DNA from: Gordonibacter sp034932485
GTDB lineage: Bacteria > Actinomycetota > Coriobacteriia > Coriobacteriales > Eggerthellaceae
DNA: 64,000 bases
Assembly: GCA_034932485.1 (NCBI GenBank)
Contig: JAYFOQ010000010.1
Coordinates: 1 to 64,000 of the forward strand
Direction of reading: 5' to 3'
Below are positions 45,755 to 54,994 of the stretch, piece by piece (position 1 is the first letter of the stretch; each line of letters opens with the position of its first letter). A program made the position numbers and the translations under genes. The notes below the pieces were generated by a model, which was given only the letters and a program-made list of their open reading frames with translations, had not been told where the DNA came from and did no database searches.

Positions 45755-45930
45755 GCCTGCGCACGCGCCTCTGGAGTGATTTCGAACATAACGAGCCCCT
45801 TCCTTGACAAGACCCCCTATTCTACCCGACTTGACGCGGTAGCCGAAAGCAACCGGGATCTTTTGCAACCAACGTCCCGAAAGCGTCCGGTTTTGAGGTA
45901 CCATGCACGGATAAGCAATTGGCATTGATG

Positions 45931-46086
45931 GTTGCGCCGGACGCGGCGCGAGCGGTTTTCCAAAAGATCGTTTGGGGGAATACGGGTGCGAATCCCGTAC
46001 TATACCAGTAACCGTAAACGCTGATGGGCGGGTTAATTCGCAGGTATGCGAACCGTCCAGACGAGGCGAAGTCGGAATGCCCATCC
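45931..46086 (+). promoter_or_regulatory. Cobalamin riboswitch
   Basis: The plus strand shows the adenosylcobalamin riboswitch core: GGGGGAATACGGGTGCGAATC near 45974, the downstream AGTAACCGTAAA segment, and the B12-box-like GAAGTCGGAATGCCC at 46068-46082. GATGGGC at 46023 pairs with GCCCATC at 46079-46085. It lies about 215 bases before the radical SAM gene and is therefore expected to lower its expression when B12 is plentiful. Boundaries are approximate. Confidence 0.88.
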
Positions 46087-46299
46087 GTCGATTCGAGCCC
46101 TGGAAAGCGAGGTTCCGACCATGATCGGCTCTCTTCTCGTGCGCCTTCGATCGCACCCATTCTCCCCAAACGCGGGCGACATTTCTCTTGCAACGCGCAT
46201 GCGGTTGCATCTGTTCGGGAGACCCTGCCGTCTGCCTTAGTGCAAACCGTACCCGCCGCACCTCCCATCCCAAGCCATCTGACATCAGCAGGAGAAGCC

Positions 46300-47625
46300 A
46301 TGCTGTCCGAACGCATACTCACCAACCTAATCCACGCCATGACCGAACGTCACCTAACACTCAAGCCAACCGACGAGACCACCATGCCCGCACCTCTTCC
46401 GCAACAGAAGTACCTGCTCTACCTGCACGTGCCTTTCTGCGAGAGGTTGTGCCCATACTGCAGCTTCAACCGTTACCCGTTCCGGGAGGAAGTCGCCCGG
46501 CCGTACTTCGCCAGTATGCGCAAGGAGATGCTCATGTTGAAGGACCTCGGCTACGACTTCGAGAGCATCTACGTGGGAGGCGGAACTCCCACGGTTATGA
46601 TCGACGAGCTGTGCGAAACCCTCGACCTTGCACGCGAGAACTTCAGCATTGCCGAGGTAGCCTCGGAGACAAACCCCAACCATCTGACGCAGCCTTACCT
46701 CGAGAAGTTGAAGGGCCGCATCCAACGCCTTTCCGTGGGCGTGCAGAGCTTCGACAACGGACTACTGAAGCAGATGGACCGTTTCGACAAATACGGAAGC
46801 GGCGAGGAGATCCTAGAGCGCATCGCCGAGGCGCTCCCTTACTTCGACTCACTCAATGTGGACATGATCTTCAACTTTCCCACCCAGACCGAGGATATCC
46901 TCATAAGCGACCTGGAGAAGATCGTCGACTGCGGAAGCCGGCAGGTCACGTTCTCGCCACTCTACGTGTCGGCTGCGACCACGCGCAAGATGGCAAGCAC
47001 GCTAGGTAAGATGGACTACGAGCGCGAGCGCCGCTTCTACCATCTGCTGGACGGCGTATTGGCGGAGGGAAGCGACCCGTTCTTCGAACGCTGCACCATC
47101 TGGACGTTTAACCGAGCGATCGGCAACAGCGACGAAGGAAGGCAATCCCAGATCGACGAGTATCAAACCTCCTACACAGAATATCCGGGCATCGGAAGCG
47201 GATCCATCACCCACCTGCGCGGCTACCTGTACGTCAACACGTTCAGCATCAGCGCGTACAACGAGGCTATCGCGGCAGGACGGATGCCCCTCATGGGCAA
47301 GGCAAAAATGGGTCGCAAAGACCTTATGCGATACAGCTTCCTACTGAGCCTGTACCGCCTACGCCTCGACAAAGCGGCTTTCAAGCGGGAATTCGGCTGC
47401 AGTGTGGAGGCGGGGCTTCCGCTGGAAATGGCTTTCATGCGCGCGAACGGGGCATTCGCGACCGACAACCCCGAAGAGCTGACACTGACGTCAAGGGGCC
47501 GCTATCTTACGCTCGTGATGTACCGTCAGTTCCTCAGCGGCATGAACAACTTGCGCGACCAGGCGCGCTCGGCGCTTGCAGGCTCGGAGCGCAAGCTGCT
47601 GTTCGGCGACGGAACCTCGGTATAA
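46300..47625 (+). CDS. HemN-like radical SAM enzyme under B12 control
   Basis: A 441-residue radical SAM protein of the coproporphyrinogen III oxidase-like group. The cluster motif YLHVPFCERLCPYC (Cys47, Cys51, Cys54) and GGGTPT, then ETNPNHLT and RLSVGVQSFD, follow the HemN/HemW/ChuW pattern. Real HemN, HemW and the heme-opening enzymes ChuW/HutW all share this core, so substrate is uncertain. The cobalamin riboswitch upstream makes a tetrapyrrole or corrinoid substrate attractive (inference). GGAG lies 5 bases before the ATG. Its G+C appears higher than that of its neighbours, a possible sign of transfer. Confidence 0.88.
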   Translation: MLSERILTNLIHAMTERHLTLKPTDETTMPAPLPQQKYLLYLHVPFCERLCPYCSFNRYPFREEVARPYFASMRKEMLMLKDLGYDFESIYVGGGTPTVMIDELCETLDLARENFSIAEVASETNPNHLTQPYLEKLKGRIQRLSVGVQSFDNGLLKQMDRFDKYGSGEEILERIAEALPYFDSLNVDMIFNFPTQTEDILISDLEKIVDCGSRQVTFSPLYVSAATTRKMASTLGKMDYERERRFYHLLDGVLAEGSDPFFERCTIWTFNRAIGNSDEGRQSQIDEYQTSYTEYPGIGSGSITHLRGYLYVNTFSISAYNEAIAAGRMPLMGKAKMGRKDLMRYSFLLSLYRLRLDKAAFKREFGCSVEAGLPLEMAFMRANGAFATDNPEELTLTSRGRYLTLVMYRQFLSGMNNLRDQARSALAGSERKLLFGDGTSV

Positions 47626-47905
47626 GCAATGCGACAAGCGCCGTCACACGCCGCGAGGGACACGACCCCGAGCCCGCGGCGCGCTACGGCGACCTCAACC
47701 ATCGGCTGACAAGATACCCACGAACAGCGAGGAGCCTAGCGCGGAGGCTATCAACGGGGAACACACAACCTCCTTACCTACCAAGCATCATGCTCACGAA
47801 GCCGCATGCTTATGCTAGGATGCACGTGGGCAGCACAGCGCCCGTACTCGCGACAAGCCTAGCACACGGCCCGCACCGGTCGACCAAAGAAAGGACGACA
47901 CCGTC

Positions 47906-48925
47906 ATGCCCCTTAACAAGGCAATACTCACGGCACTTCGAGCGGTCACCTGGATTAGGCCTGACATCAAAAGCTTCTACAAAACACAACGCGTGGCAGA
48001 GGATATGAGTGCAAAGCTTACGATTCCCGACCCCCGTTGTCGCATAGACAACCTGACCGCGACCATGTCTGACGGCTACCAGGTACCCCTCCGCGTGTTC
48101 ACCCCACTCGACATCGACTTCTCATTGGCCGACGGATGGCAGCTCACTGAAGACTATCGCGGCACTATTCTGTTCTTTCATGGCGGTGGATGGGTTAATG
48201 GAGACGTAGACTTCTACACCGATGCCTGCACCACCATGGCCCTAAAGCTGGAACGCCGCGTAGTGTCGGTAGATTACCGCCGCGCTCCCGAGCACCGCTT
48301 TCCTCAGGCGCCTGAAGACTGTTACGAAGTGGCCCGACAGCTACATGAGGGCACACTCCTCGACGACGTAGACGCAAACAACATTGTACTGTTCGGTGAC
48401 AGCGCAGGGGGCAACCTAGCCGCCGTGGTGTCCCTTATGGCGCGTGATCGTGGCACGTTCGCGCCGCGCACGCAGATACTGCTCTATCCCGTCACGTATA
48501 ACGACCACGATCCCCACTCGACCATCTTCAATTCTGTGCGCGAAAACGGCGAGGACTACCTACTTTCCTGGCGCGACATCCAAGGCTACATGGAGTTGTA
48601 TCGGTCTTCCCCCGAAGATGCACGCAATCCTTACTTCGCTCCACTGATTGAACCCGACCTCTCGGAGCAGCCACGCACACTCATGATAACGGCTGAGCTC
48701 TGCCCTTTACGCGACGAGGGTGAAACCTATGCGCAACGCCTTGCCGACGACCAGTGCGAGGTGCGGTGCTACCGCGTGCTTGACGCCGTACATGGATACC
48801 TCCTGTATCCATCGGTATTGCCCGTCGTACGCAATACATACCGCATTATCAAACATTTCCTGGACGGAGATGAATTGGAACAGGAGGGTAGACGCGCGTG
48901 GCTCGAGATAGTTGGTATCGACTAG
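47906..48925 (+). CDS. Alpha/beta hydrolase (HSL-type esterase)
   Basis: A 339-residue esterase of the hormone-sensitive-lipase family: oxyanion motif HGGG (92-95), nucleophile elbow GDSAGG (Ser166), and VHGYLLYP with the catalytic His near the end. It hydrolyses short acyl esters, and may remove acetyl groups. GAAAGGA lies 8 bases before the ATG. The last 28 bases overlap the acyltransferase gene, so the two are coupled in one operon with the DUF6320 gene. A promoter should lie in the 280 bases after the radical SAM gene. Confidence 0.9.
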   Translation: MPLNKAILTALRAVTWIRPDIKSFYKTQRVAEDMSAKLTIPDPRCRIDNLTATMSDGYQVPLRVFTPLDIDFSLADGWQLTEDYRGTILFFHGGGWVNGDVDFYTDACTTMALKLERRVVSVDYRRAPEHRFPQAPEDCYEVARQLHEGTLLDDVDANNIVLFGDSAGGNLAAVVSLMARDRGTFAPRTQILLYPVTYNDHDPHSTIFNSVRENGEDYLLSWRDIQGYMELYRSSPEDARNPYFAPLIEPDLSEQPRTLMITAELCPLRDEGETYAQRLADDQCEVRCYRVLDAVHGYLLYPSVLPVVRNTYRIIKHFLDGDELEQEGRRAWLEIVGID

Positions 48926-50148
48926 ACAACGTGGGCAAGTTCTACTCGTCCCAGGCCGGAAGCTCGGCCCAGACGGTGTTCCGCTATGCCGCAACCTTAG
49001 GTGATGAGGTGGATGAAGGCGCTCTGCAGCGCGCGCTCGAAAAGACCGTCGAGGTATTTCCCAACTTTAACGTGTGCCTAAGAAGCGGCATGTTCTGGCA
49101 CTACCTAGAACAATCAGCCCAACCGCCCGTCGCAACCCGAGAGAACCTACCCATCTGCTTCGGCCTGCACGTCCATGCGAAAAGCATCCTATTCCGCGTG
49201 AGTTACTACCGCTGCCGTATCAACCTTGAGGTATCCCACATCGTGTCGGACGGGCGCGGAACCTTAAGCTTCTTCAAAGCCCTTCTACAAGCCTACGTAC
49301 AGGAGCGCTACGACGTAGAGGGCGCACCTCTGGAATACGACGGCTCCGACCACCAGAAGTCTGAAGACAGCTTCGACAAATACTTCGAGCGAGATAAGGC
49401 GGCTCCCACTTTCGTACCCAACGTATACCGCCTAACAGGCTGGAAAGACCCAGCCGACCCCACGTTCCTTGAGTATCATCTTCCTGTACAACGCGTACTC
49501 AACCTAGCTCGTTCACACAACGTGACCCTCACCTCACTCGTAATAGCTGCAATCATATGTGCCATCCGCACAGAAATGCCACGCCGCGACCGTCAGCGCG
49601 CCATCCGTATGGATGTACCGGTAGATTTGCGCCGGATATTCGAATCGGCTACCACCAAGAACTTCTTCGGGCTAGCCTACGTAACCTACGTGCCCGGAGA
49701 CTCAGACGAGCCACTCGAAGTCGTGGCCGCACACGTGCAGAACCAACTCAAAGAGGCAGTGCAAGCCGAGAGCCTCAAATTGCGCATGAATCGCATGGTA
49801 GCCCTCGAGAAGAACCTTGCTCTACGCTTCGCGCCCTTGTTCGTGAAAGACATCGGCCTGGAAATAGCCGATTGGGCAGCCTCGCGAGAGACCACCACCA
49901 CTGTCTCAAGCCTGGGAGCCATCGAGCTGGACGCCGACGTCGCCGCTCATGTGCACGATGTTAATGTGCTCACCTCAACTACCGGCCTTAACTTCATGGT
50001 GTGCTCGTTCGGCGATGATTTGAGCATCGGTATCTCCACCGTGTTCTCCAATCTGGGTATAGTGAAGAACTTCTGCCGCTACTTCTCGTCTGAGGGCATA
50101 GAGGGCCACATCAACACCAACAAGACCGGGCGCGGAGGTGCTTTATGA
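48898..50148 (+). CDS. HxxxDG acyltransferase (alcohol acetyltransferase/condensation-like)
   Basis: A 416-residue protein with the HxxxDG motif of CoA-dependent acyltransferases and condensation domains (SHIVSDG, His114, Asp118) and a second-half region around KNFFGLAYVTYV. It resembles alcohol acetyltransferase-like proteins of Gram-positive bacteria. It transfers an acyl group to an unknown hydroxyl or amine acceptor. The start is GTG at 48898 with AGGAGGG 9 bases upstream. Coupled to the esterase before it and, by an ATGA overlap, to the DUF6320 gene after it. Confidence 0.85.
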   Translation: MARDSWYRLDNVGKFYSSQAGSSAQTVFRYAATLGDEVDEGALQRALEKTVEVFPNFNVCLRSGMFWHYLEQSAQPPVATRENLPICFGLHVHAKSILFRVSYYRCRINLEVSHIVSDGRGTLSFFKALLQAYVQERYDVEGAPLEYDGSDHQKSEDSFDKYFERDKAAPTFVPNVYRLTGWKDPADPTFLEYHLPVQRVLNLARSHNVTLTSLVIAAIICAIRTEMPRRDRQRAIRMDVPVDLRRIFESATTKNFFGLAYVTYVPGDSDEPLEVVAAHVQNQLKEAVQAESLKLRMNRMVALEKNLALRFAPLFVKDIGLEIADWAASRETTTTVSSLGAIELDADVAAHVHDVNVLTSTTGLNFMVCSFGDDLSIGISTVFSNLGIVKNFCRYFSSEGIEGHINTNKTGRGGAL

Positions 50149-50801
50149 GGCGTTGCGGCAAATGTCGTGTCGAGTTTACCGGAGATCTCGACTACTGCCC
50201 GCTTTGTCAGGCAAAACTTACCGGCGAAGCAGAGCCTGCCGTGTTTCCCAAAAACGAAGTAAAGAAATCGGGGATCATGGCACTGGCGGTACTGGCATTC
50301 ACCACAGGAGTTTGCCTGATGGTCATGGTGTTCCTCGGCTACCTTCTGTCATTGCCAGGCGATATCGTGTTATCCGTCTGCTTGGCGCTGGTGGTGAACT
50401 ACCTATTCGTGCGCAACATCCTTATACATTCCCCCGACTTCTTGCGCGTGGTCGTACGCTACTTTCTTATCTTGCTAGCCATTGCTGCGGTATGGTTTCT
50501 CGTAACGCACAATCTCTTCGTAACGACGTTTGTCATACCCGGAATTTGCTTGGTAGCATTAGTGTTCGATACGGTACTAGTAGCGGTATTTCAAGGCACC
50601 TTTATTTCAGGGTATGCTAAATACCTCGTGTTCGACGTGGTACTGGGACTGGCTCCGTTGGCATTAATTGCCCTTGGTCTTACCACTTGGAACGTACTAG
50701 CCCTTACCAGTGCACTCGCAGCAAGCGTGTTCGCTTTGGGAATCTTGGTGTTCATGCGCAGACAATTGATAGACGAGGTACAAAAGCTGTTCACCGCATA
50801 G
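50145..50801 (+). CDS. DUF6320 zinc-ribbon membrane protein
   Basis: A 218-residue protein with an N-terminal zinc ribbon (CGKC and CPLC, residues 4-21) and six predicted membrane segments filling residues 45-205. It follows an HxxxDG acyltransferase and an alpha/beta hydrolase, the usual setting of DUF6320 proteins, and probably places that acyl-transfer activity at the membrane (inference). ATG overlaps the previous stop by 4 bases. Confidence 0.82.
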   Translation: MRRCGKCRVEFTGDLDYCPLCQAKLTGEAEPAVFPKNEVKKSGIMALAVLAFTTGVCLMVMVFLGYLLSLPGDIVLSVCLALVVNYLFVRNILIHSPDFLRVVVRYFLILLAIAAVWFLVTHNLFVTTFVIPGICLVALVFDTVLVAVFQGTFISGYAKYLVFDVVLGLAPLALIALGLTTWNVLALTSALAASVFALGILVFMRRQLIDEVQKLFTA

Positions 50802-50924
50802 CTCCTTGACGCTAGCGGCGCATTCCACCTCGCTGCCCGTTCGTTGCACACCCGTTGCCCAACATACTGCTAGACTATAAAAGACACTGGGCTTTCTTGT
50901 GCCCGGCAGCGAAAGGAGACTTCC

Positions 50925-51788
50925 ATGGAGCCATCCCTGCTTTTATCTACAGGCGAATTTGCGCAGATGTGCAACGTCAGCAGGGAGCTGCTCATTCACT
51001 ATGACAAGATTGGTCTTCTAAAACCCAAAGAAGTAGCCGACAACGGTTATCGCTACTACTCACTAAAGCAGCTGTATCTATTTGACGTTATTAGGTTCTT
51101 CGCAGACGCCGGTATGTCTACCAAAGAAATTAAAGAATACCTCGACAATCGCACGACAGACCTGTTTCTTGGTAGTATTCAAACGAATATCGACCGTATG
51201 CAGCGCCAGCGCGACATACTGGATGCACGCATCGGCATGATGAAGAAGATGCGCTACATCACACAGCGCGCACTGTCTTTTCCTAAAGAAAAAGCCAATC
51301 TGGCCTACTGGGACGAGCTCTGCTTTCTAACCACCGACGTAGAGCCCGAGCGAACCAAACATGCCTACGCACATGCTATGAGCGCCCACTCGGATTTCTG
51401 CCGCAATACTGCAGGTATGGCCACCTTCCCCTTAGGTCGCATTGTCGATATCCCCGATTGGAAGCACCCTGAGGAATATTACTACACCCAGCTTCTCACC
51501 TGGATATCTCCGCCTAAGAATGATGCTCGCTTCGAGGGGCGTATTCTACGCAAGCCCAAGGGTAACTATGCGGTATTTCTTCACCGTGGAGGTACCAGCA
51601 CTATCGATCAATCTTACGCGAAACTGTTTGCCTTTATCGAAAGAGAAGGATTTCAGGCCATGAGCCCACTCTACGAATTAGATATGAACTCATACCTAAT
51701 GTCGGAGTCGTCCGAAGACTATTTGGTTCATCTATCGATACTGGTAAATATGGATAGCGCCCTCACACCAACACCTTTTCCCCTCTAG
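50925..51788 (+). CDS. MerR family transcriptional regulator with effector-binding domain
   Basis: A 287-residue regulator. The MerR helix-turn-helix occupies residues 6-75 (STGEFAQMCNVSRELLIHYDKIGLL), followed by a dimerisation helix (to about residue 125) and a GyrI-like effector domain ending near 280. BmrR-type relatives switch on transporter genes on binding small hydrophobic or cationic molecules. The target here is unclear, since the neighbouring genes are the DUF6320 cluster and acsA. AAAGGAG lies 7 bases before the ATG. Confidence 0.88.
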   Translation: MEPSLLLSTGEFAQMCNVSRELLIHYDKIGLLKPKEVADNGYRYYSLKQLYLFDVIRFFADAGMSTKEIKEYLDNRTTDLFLGSIQTNIDRMQRQRDILDARIGMMKKMRYITQRALSFPKEKANLAYWDELCFLTTDVEPERTKHAYAHAMSAHSDFCRNTAGMATFPLGRIVDIPDWKHPEEYYYTQLLTWISPPKNDARFEGRILRKPKGNYAVFLHRGGTSTIDQSYAKLFAFIEREGFQAMSPLYELDMNSYLMSESSEDYLVHLSILVNMDSALTPTPFPL

Positions 51789-51820
51789 AGACCACAATAA
51801 AATGCGGGCTATAGGATAAA

Positions 51821-51855
51821 AATGCTCTCAAGGGGCAAGAATGTTCTCAAGGGGC
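51821..51855. repeat. Tandem 16-bp direct repeat
   Basis: AATGCTCTCAAGGGGC (51821-51836) and AATGTTCTCAAGGGGC (51840-51855) differ at one base and start 19 bases apart. They lie in the short spacer between two convergent 3' ends, so an operator role is not obvious. Confidence 0.6.
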
Positions 51856-51875
51856 TTATAGGCCCTCTAATAGAG

Positions 51876-51908
51876 CTGCCCGCAGCGAGGGTAGATCGCT
51901 GCGGGCAG
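51876..51908. terminator. Bidirectional terminator between merR-type gene and acsA
   Basis: A perfect 13-bp stem CTGCCCGCAGCGA/TCGCTGCGGGCAG with a 7-base loop, placed between convergent genes; no long T-run. Confidence 0.7.
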
Positions 51909-51934
51909 TATGAGAGGGGTATGTCGTAGTTAGA

Positions 51935-53926
51935 TTACGCACTCATGCGCTTTGTCTCCTGAATCAAATCGTGCACCACCGAAGGGTCAGACAATGTTGA
52001 GAGATCAGACAAGTTCTCAGTTTCCTTCGCGGCAATCTTACGCAGGATACGCCGCATAATCTTACCCGAACGAGTCTTGGGCAATGCTGCCGTAAAGTGA
52101 ATCACATCGGGTGTCGCAATAGGCCCAATAACTTCACGCACATGATTCGCCAGATCGGAACGCAAATCGTCACTAATAACGGTGCCTTCCTTCACGATGA
52201 CGTATGCATAGATACCTTCACCCTTCACAGAATGCGGGCAGCCCACCACGGCAGCCTCGGCAACCTTGAAGTACGAGATAAGCGCACTTTCAACCTCAGC
52301 CGTTCCCAAGCGATGACCCGACACATTAATGACGTCGTCAATACGACCCGTAATCCAGAAATAACCATCCTCATCGCGATAGGCGCCGTCGCCGGTAAGG
52401 TAGTGGCCTGCCACGGGGAAGTAGGTATTGCGGTACACTTCCTCGTTTTGATAGACACCGAGCATCATACCCGGCCAAGGACGATCGATAACCAAGCTGC
52501 CCCCCTCGTTCGGACCGGCCTCGGTACCATCATCGCGCACCACCTTCGGCTGAATACCGAAGAACGGGAGCGCCGCCGAGCCAGGCTTCATATCCAACGC
52601 GCCAGGAAGCGTAGTAATCATGATGCCGCCCGTCTCCGTTTGCCACCAGGTATCAGCAATGGGACACAGACCGCGTCCAATAGTGGAGTAATACCACATC
52701 CAGGCCTTTGGTGCGATGGGTTCACCCACCGATCCAAGCAAACGCAAGGACGAAATGTCGTGATTGTTCACCCAACGTTCGCCGTCCTTCATCATGGCGC
52801 GAATGGCCGTGGGAGCAGTGTAGAGAATATTTACGCCAAATTTCTCCACCACTTCCCAGAAACGATCGGGCTTCGGGTAGCTGGGCACACCTTCAAACAT
52901 AAGCGAAGTAGTACCGTTGGAAAGCGGACCATACACAAGGTAAGAATGTCCGGTAATCCATCCAGCATCAGCTGTACACCAATGAATGTCAGTTTCTTTA
53001 AGGTCGAACACATATTTCGCCGTAAGCGTGGCATACAACAGGTACCCGCCGGTACCGTGCAGAATACCCTTCGGCTTCGCCGTGGAGCCGCTCGTGTACA
53101 AAATGAACAAAGGATCACTAGACTCCATGGGCTCGGGTTCGCATACTGGCGACTGACCAGCCATAAGATCGTCCCACCATACATCGCGATCGGCCACCAT
53201 TTCGGTACGCATCTCAAGACGACGCGTAACGATACAGTATTCGACGCTGGGACACATTTCCAAAGCTTTATCAGAAATATCCTTCAGATGCAAAATTTTA
53301 CCCGAACGATAACCGTAATTCGAGGTGATGATAACGCTCGCACCCGAATCATTAATGCGATCCTTTAACGCTTCAGCAGAAAGTCCGCTGAAAACGACGC
53401 AGTGCACAGCACCAATGCGGGCGCAAGCCAACATGCTAATGGCCAATTGGGGAACCATAGGCAAATACAGAACCACACGGTCGCCTTTTTTCACGCCGAG
53501 GCTCTTCAGCATATTGGCTGCCTTGCACACTTCGCGGTGCAGCCTCTGATAAGTGTAGATATCCACATCCTCCGACGGCTCTCCCTGCCAGATGAAAGCG
53601 GCCTTGTTGCGACGTGGACCAATAAGGTGACGGTCGAGGCAATTATAGGATGCATTCAGTTCGCCACCACGGAAGTAGCGCACATAAGGGTTCTCGGAAG
53701 AGAAATCGTACTCCTCTACCGCATCGAACGACTTAAACCAATCCAGATACTCATAGGCCATTTCGCCCCAAAATGCTTCAGGTTCCTCGATGGAGCGCCG
53801 ATACATCTCATCATAGTCCTGCCTGCTCTTTAGGTTGGCGTTGTAGCTGAAATCCTGAGTGGGCTCAATAGATTCCTCGTCTTTGAGCATTTGCCTGATG
53901 AAGGCTGCACGCGTGTTGTGCTCCAT
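51935..53926 (-). CDS. acsA: Acetyl-CoA synthetase
   Basis: A 663-residue AMP-forming enzyme that makes acetyl-CoA from acetate, ATP and CoA. Motifs present: the P-loop YTSGSTAKPKG, WWQTETGG, and PKTRSGKIMRR with the catalytic Lys, which in many bacteria is regulated by acetylation. The N-terminal SYNCLDRHL block is typical of Acs rather than of other acyl-CoA ligases. The gene is separate from the next gene upstream by about 40 bases. Confidence 0.95.
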   Translation of the reverse strand: MEHNTRAAFIRQMLKDEESIEPTQDFSYNANLKSRQDYDEMYRRSIEEPEAFWGEMAYEYLDWFKSFDAVEEYDFSSENPYVRYFRGGELNASYNCLDRHLIGPRRNKAAFIWQGEPSEDVDIYTYQRLHREVCKAANMLKSLGVKKGDRVVLYLPMVPQLAISMLACARIGAVHCVVFSGLSAEALKDRINDSGASVIITSNYGYRSGKILHLKDISDKALEMCPSVEYCIVTRRLEMRTEMVADRDVWWDDLMAGQSPVCEPEPMESSDPLFILYTSGSTAKPKGILHGTGGYLLYATLTAKYVFDLKETDIHWCTADAGWITGHSYLVYGPLSNGTTSLMFEGVPSYPKPDRFWEVVEKFGVNILYTAPTAIRAMMKDGERWVNNHDISSLRLLGSVGEPIAPKAWMWYYSTIGRGLCPIADTWWQTETGGIMITTLPGALDMKPGSAALPFFGIQPKVVRDDGTEAGPNEGGSLVIDRPWPGMMLGVYQNEEVYRNTYFPVAGHYLTGDGAYRDEDGYFWITGRIDDVINVSGHRLGTAEVESALISYFKVAEAAVVGCPHSVKGEGIYAYVIVKEGTVISDDLRSDLANHVREVIGPIATPDVIHFTAALPKTRSGKIMRRILRKIAAKETENLSDLSTLSDPSVVHDLIQETKRMSA

Positions 53927-53965
53927 AATAGTAGTCCCTTCTGGTCAGTTTTCGGATACGCGAAC

Positions 53966-54622
53966 TTACGCGACGTTGTCTTCTTTGGTCAGGTCGATGT
54001 ACACCATGTTATTCACAATAAGCGGATCGTACATAGCCTTGAGGTGAAGTTTGCCGGGGCTACATGCACGCAGGTTGCAGCCAAGGTCCGGACGGCTGTG
54101 CATAAGATGAGCAAACGCGTCTTCCAGAAGGATAGACTCGTGTGCGCTTTGATTTTGATCAAGCGCTAAGCAAAGTGCTGTTACGGTATCTTCGTCACAA
54201 TGTACACACCAGTCGTAGTCTGCAATGTCCATAAGTACGACGGTATAGGCAATGAGTTCTTGTTTTGCTAAACATACCGCGAGACGAACAAGGCTATCTT
54301 CGGACAAAGGGCTTCCATTGAGTACCGCATCAATGCGACGCAGGGCATCGCGACGAACAAATGCCGGAAGATCATACGAAGCTAATGCGACAAGTTTTTC
54401 GACATCGGAAAGAGATGCGATAGCCGCAATCTTCGATACGCGATCCACCGTATCGCTAGCGAAAAAGGCGAACAAGTCACGCTCGGCCAGGTCTGTCACG
54501 GGAACTCGGTTTGCAGTACTCGATGCCGAAGGCAGCATTGCGTGAGCTACAAAACCCGTCCTCTCGAGTTGGTAAGAGTTTCGATTCTTCGGTAAGTACC
54601 CAGCGTTTTGTTTGGCGTTCAT
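53966..54622 (-). CDS. Hypothetical helical protein, possibly HEAT-like
   Basis: A 218-residue protein. AAGGAGG lies 7 bases before the ATG at 54622, so start and expression look sound. The middle consists of paired helices (VSKIAAIASLSDVEKLVALASYD, then VRRDALRRIDAVL) reminiscent of HEAT repeats. A Cys/His/Asp-rich segment (DYDWCVHCDEDT) near residue 130 might bind metal. I do not recognise the family. It lies just upstream of acsA on the same strand and may be co-transcribed with it. Confidence 0.7.
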   Translation of the reverse strand: MNAKQNAGYLPKNRNSYQLERTGFVAHAMLPSASSTANRVPVTDLAERDLFAFFASDTVDRVSKIAAIASLSDVEKLVALASYDLPAFVRRDALRRIDAVLNGSPLSEDSLVRLAVCLAKQELIAYTVVLMDIADYDWCVHCDEDTVTALCLALDQNQSAHESILLEDAFAHLMHSRPDLGCNLRACSPGKLHLKAMYDPLIVNNMVYIDLTKEDNVA

Positions 54623-54994
54623 GTCTTGCCTCCTTTTCGTTGTTCTCTCGGCCATATTCTTGTTAAGGGTGGACAGATTGAGCAAGCTCGTCGACCCGAG
54701 GATGGCTGAAGCCCTTGGTTCGTCCGGCGTAGCGCCATCATGGGGGTTGCAACCATTACAAGGTCAAGCAGGTAGCATTTCGCCTGCGCGTAATCGGTGC
54801 CGAATTGTCCGCGAGTGGAAAATAATGTGTGGGGAACGTGGGTTTTGCAACCTTGCCGTAAAACAAGGTTGCGTGAGAAAAGCGTTGAACGAGCGCCCCG
54901 TGTGCTAAAAACCACAGGGAATCAAGCTTCTTGTAGCTACGTTATCCGCCGAGACTATTTCTCGAAATCAAGAATCGAATTGATTATTCTTAAG
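54623..54994. other. Intergenic region with hairpin, no gene seen
   Basis: 372 bases. A 9-bp hairpin GCAACCTTG/CAAGGTTGC lies at 54847-54872. The open frames in this stretch look protein-unlike. It may contain a noncoding repeat similar in character to the region at 22.5-22.7 kb. The promoter for the hypothetical gene at 54622 must lie within it. Confidence 0.4.

Noticed and set aside
45755..46285. Upstream extension of the pentapeptide-repeat frame to 417 residues
   Set aside because: It crosses the cobalamin riboswitch on the opposite strand and has no ribosome site; only the segment near 45789 looks meaningful.
52097..53368. A 423-residue plus-strand frame inside acsA
   Set aside because: Antisense shadow of a strongly conserved gene; its sequence has no family features.
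54619..54915. Minus-strand open frame of 98 residues upstream of the hypothetical gene
   Set aside because: It overlaps the hairpin and the start region of the real gene at 54622, and its composition is not protein-like; more likely a noncoding repeat.
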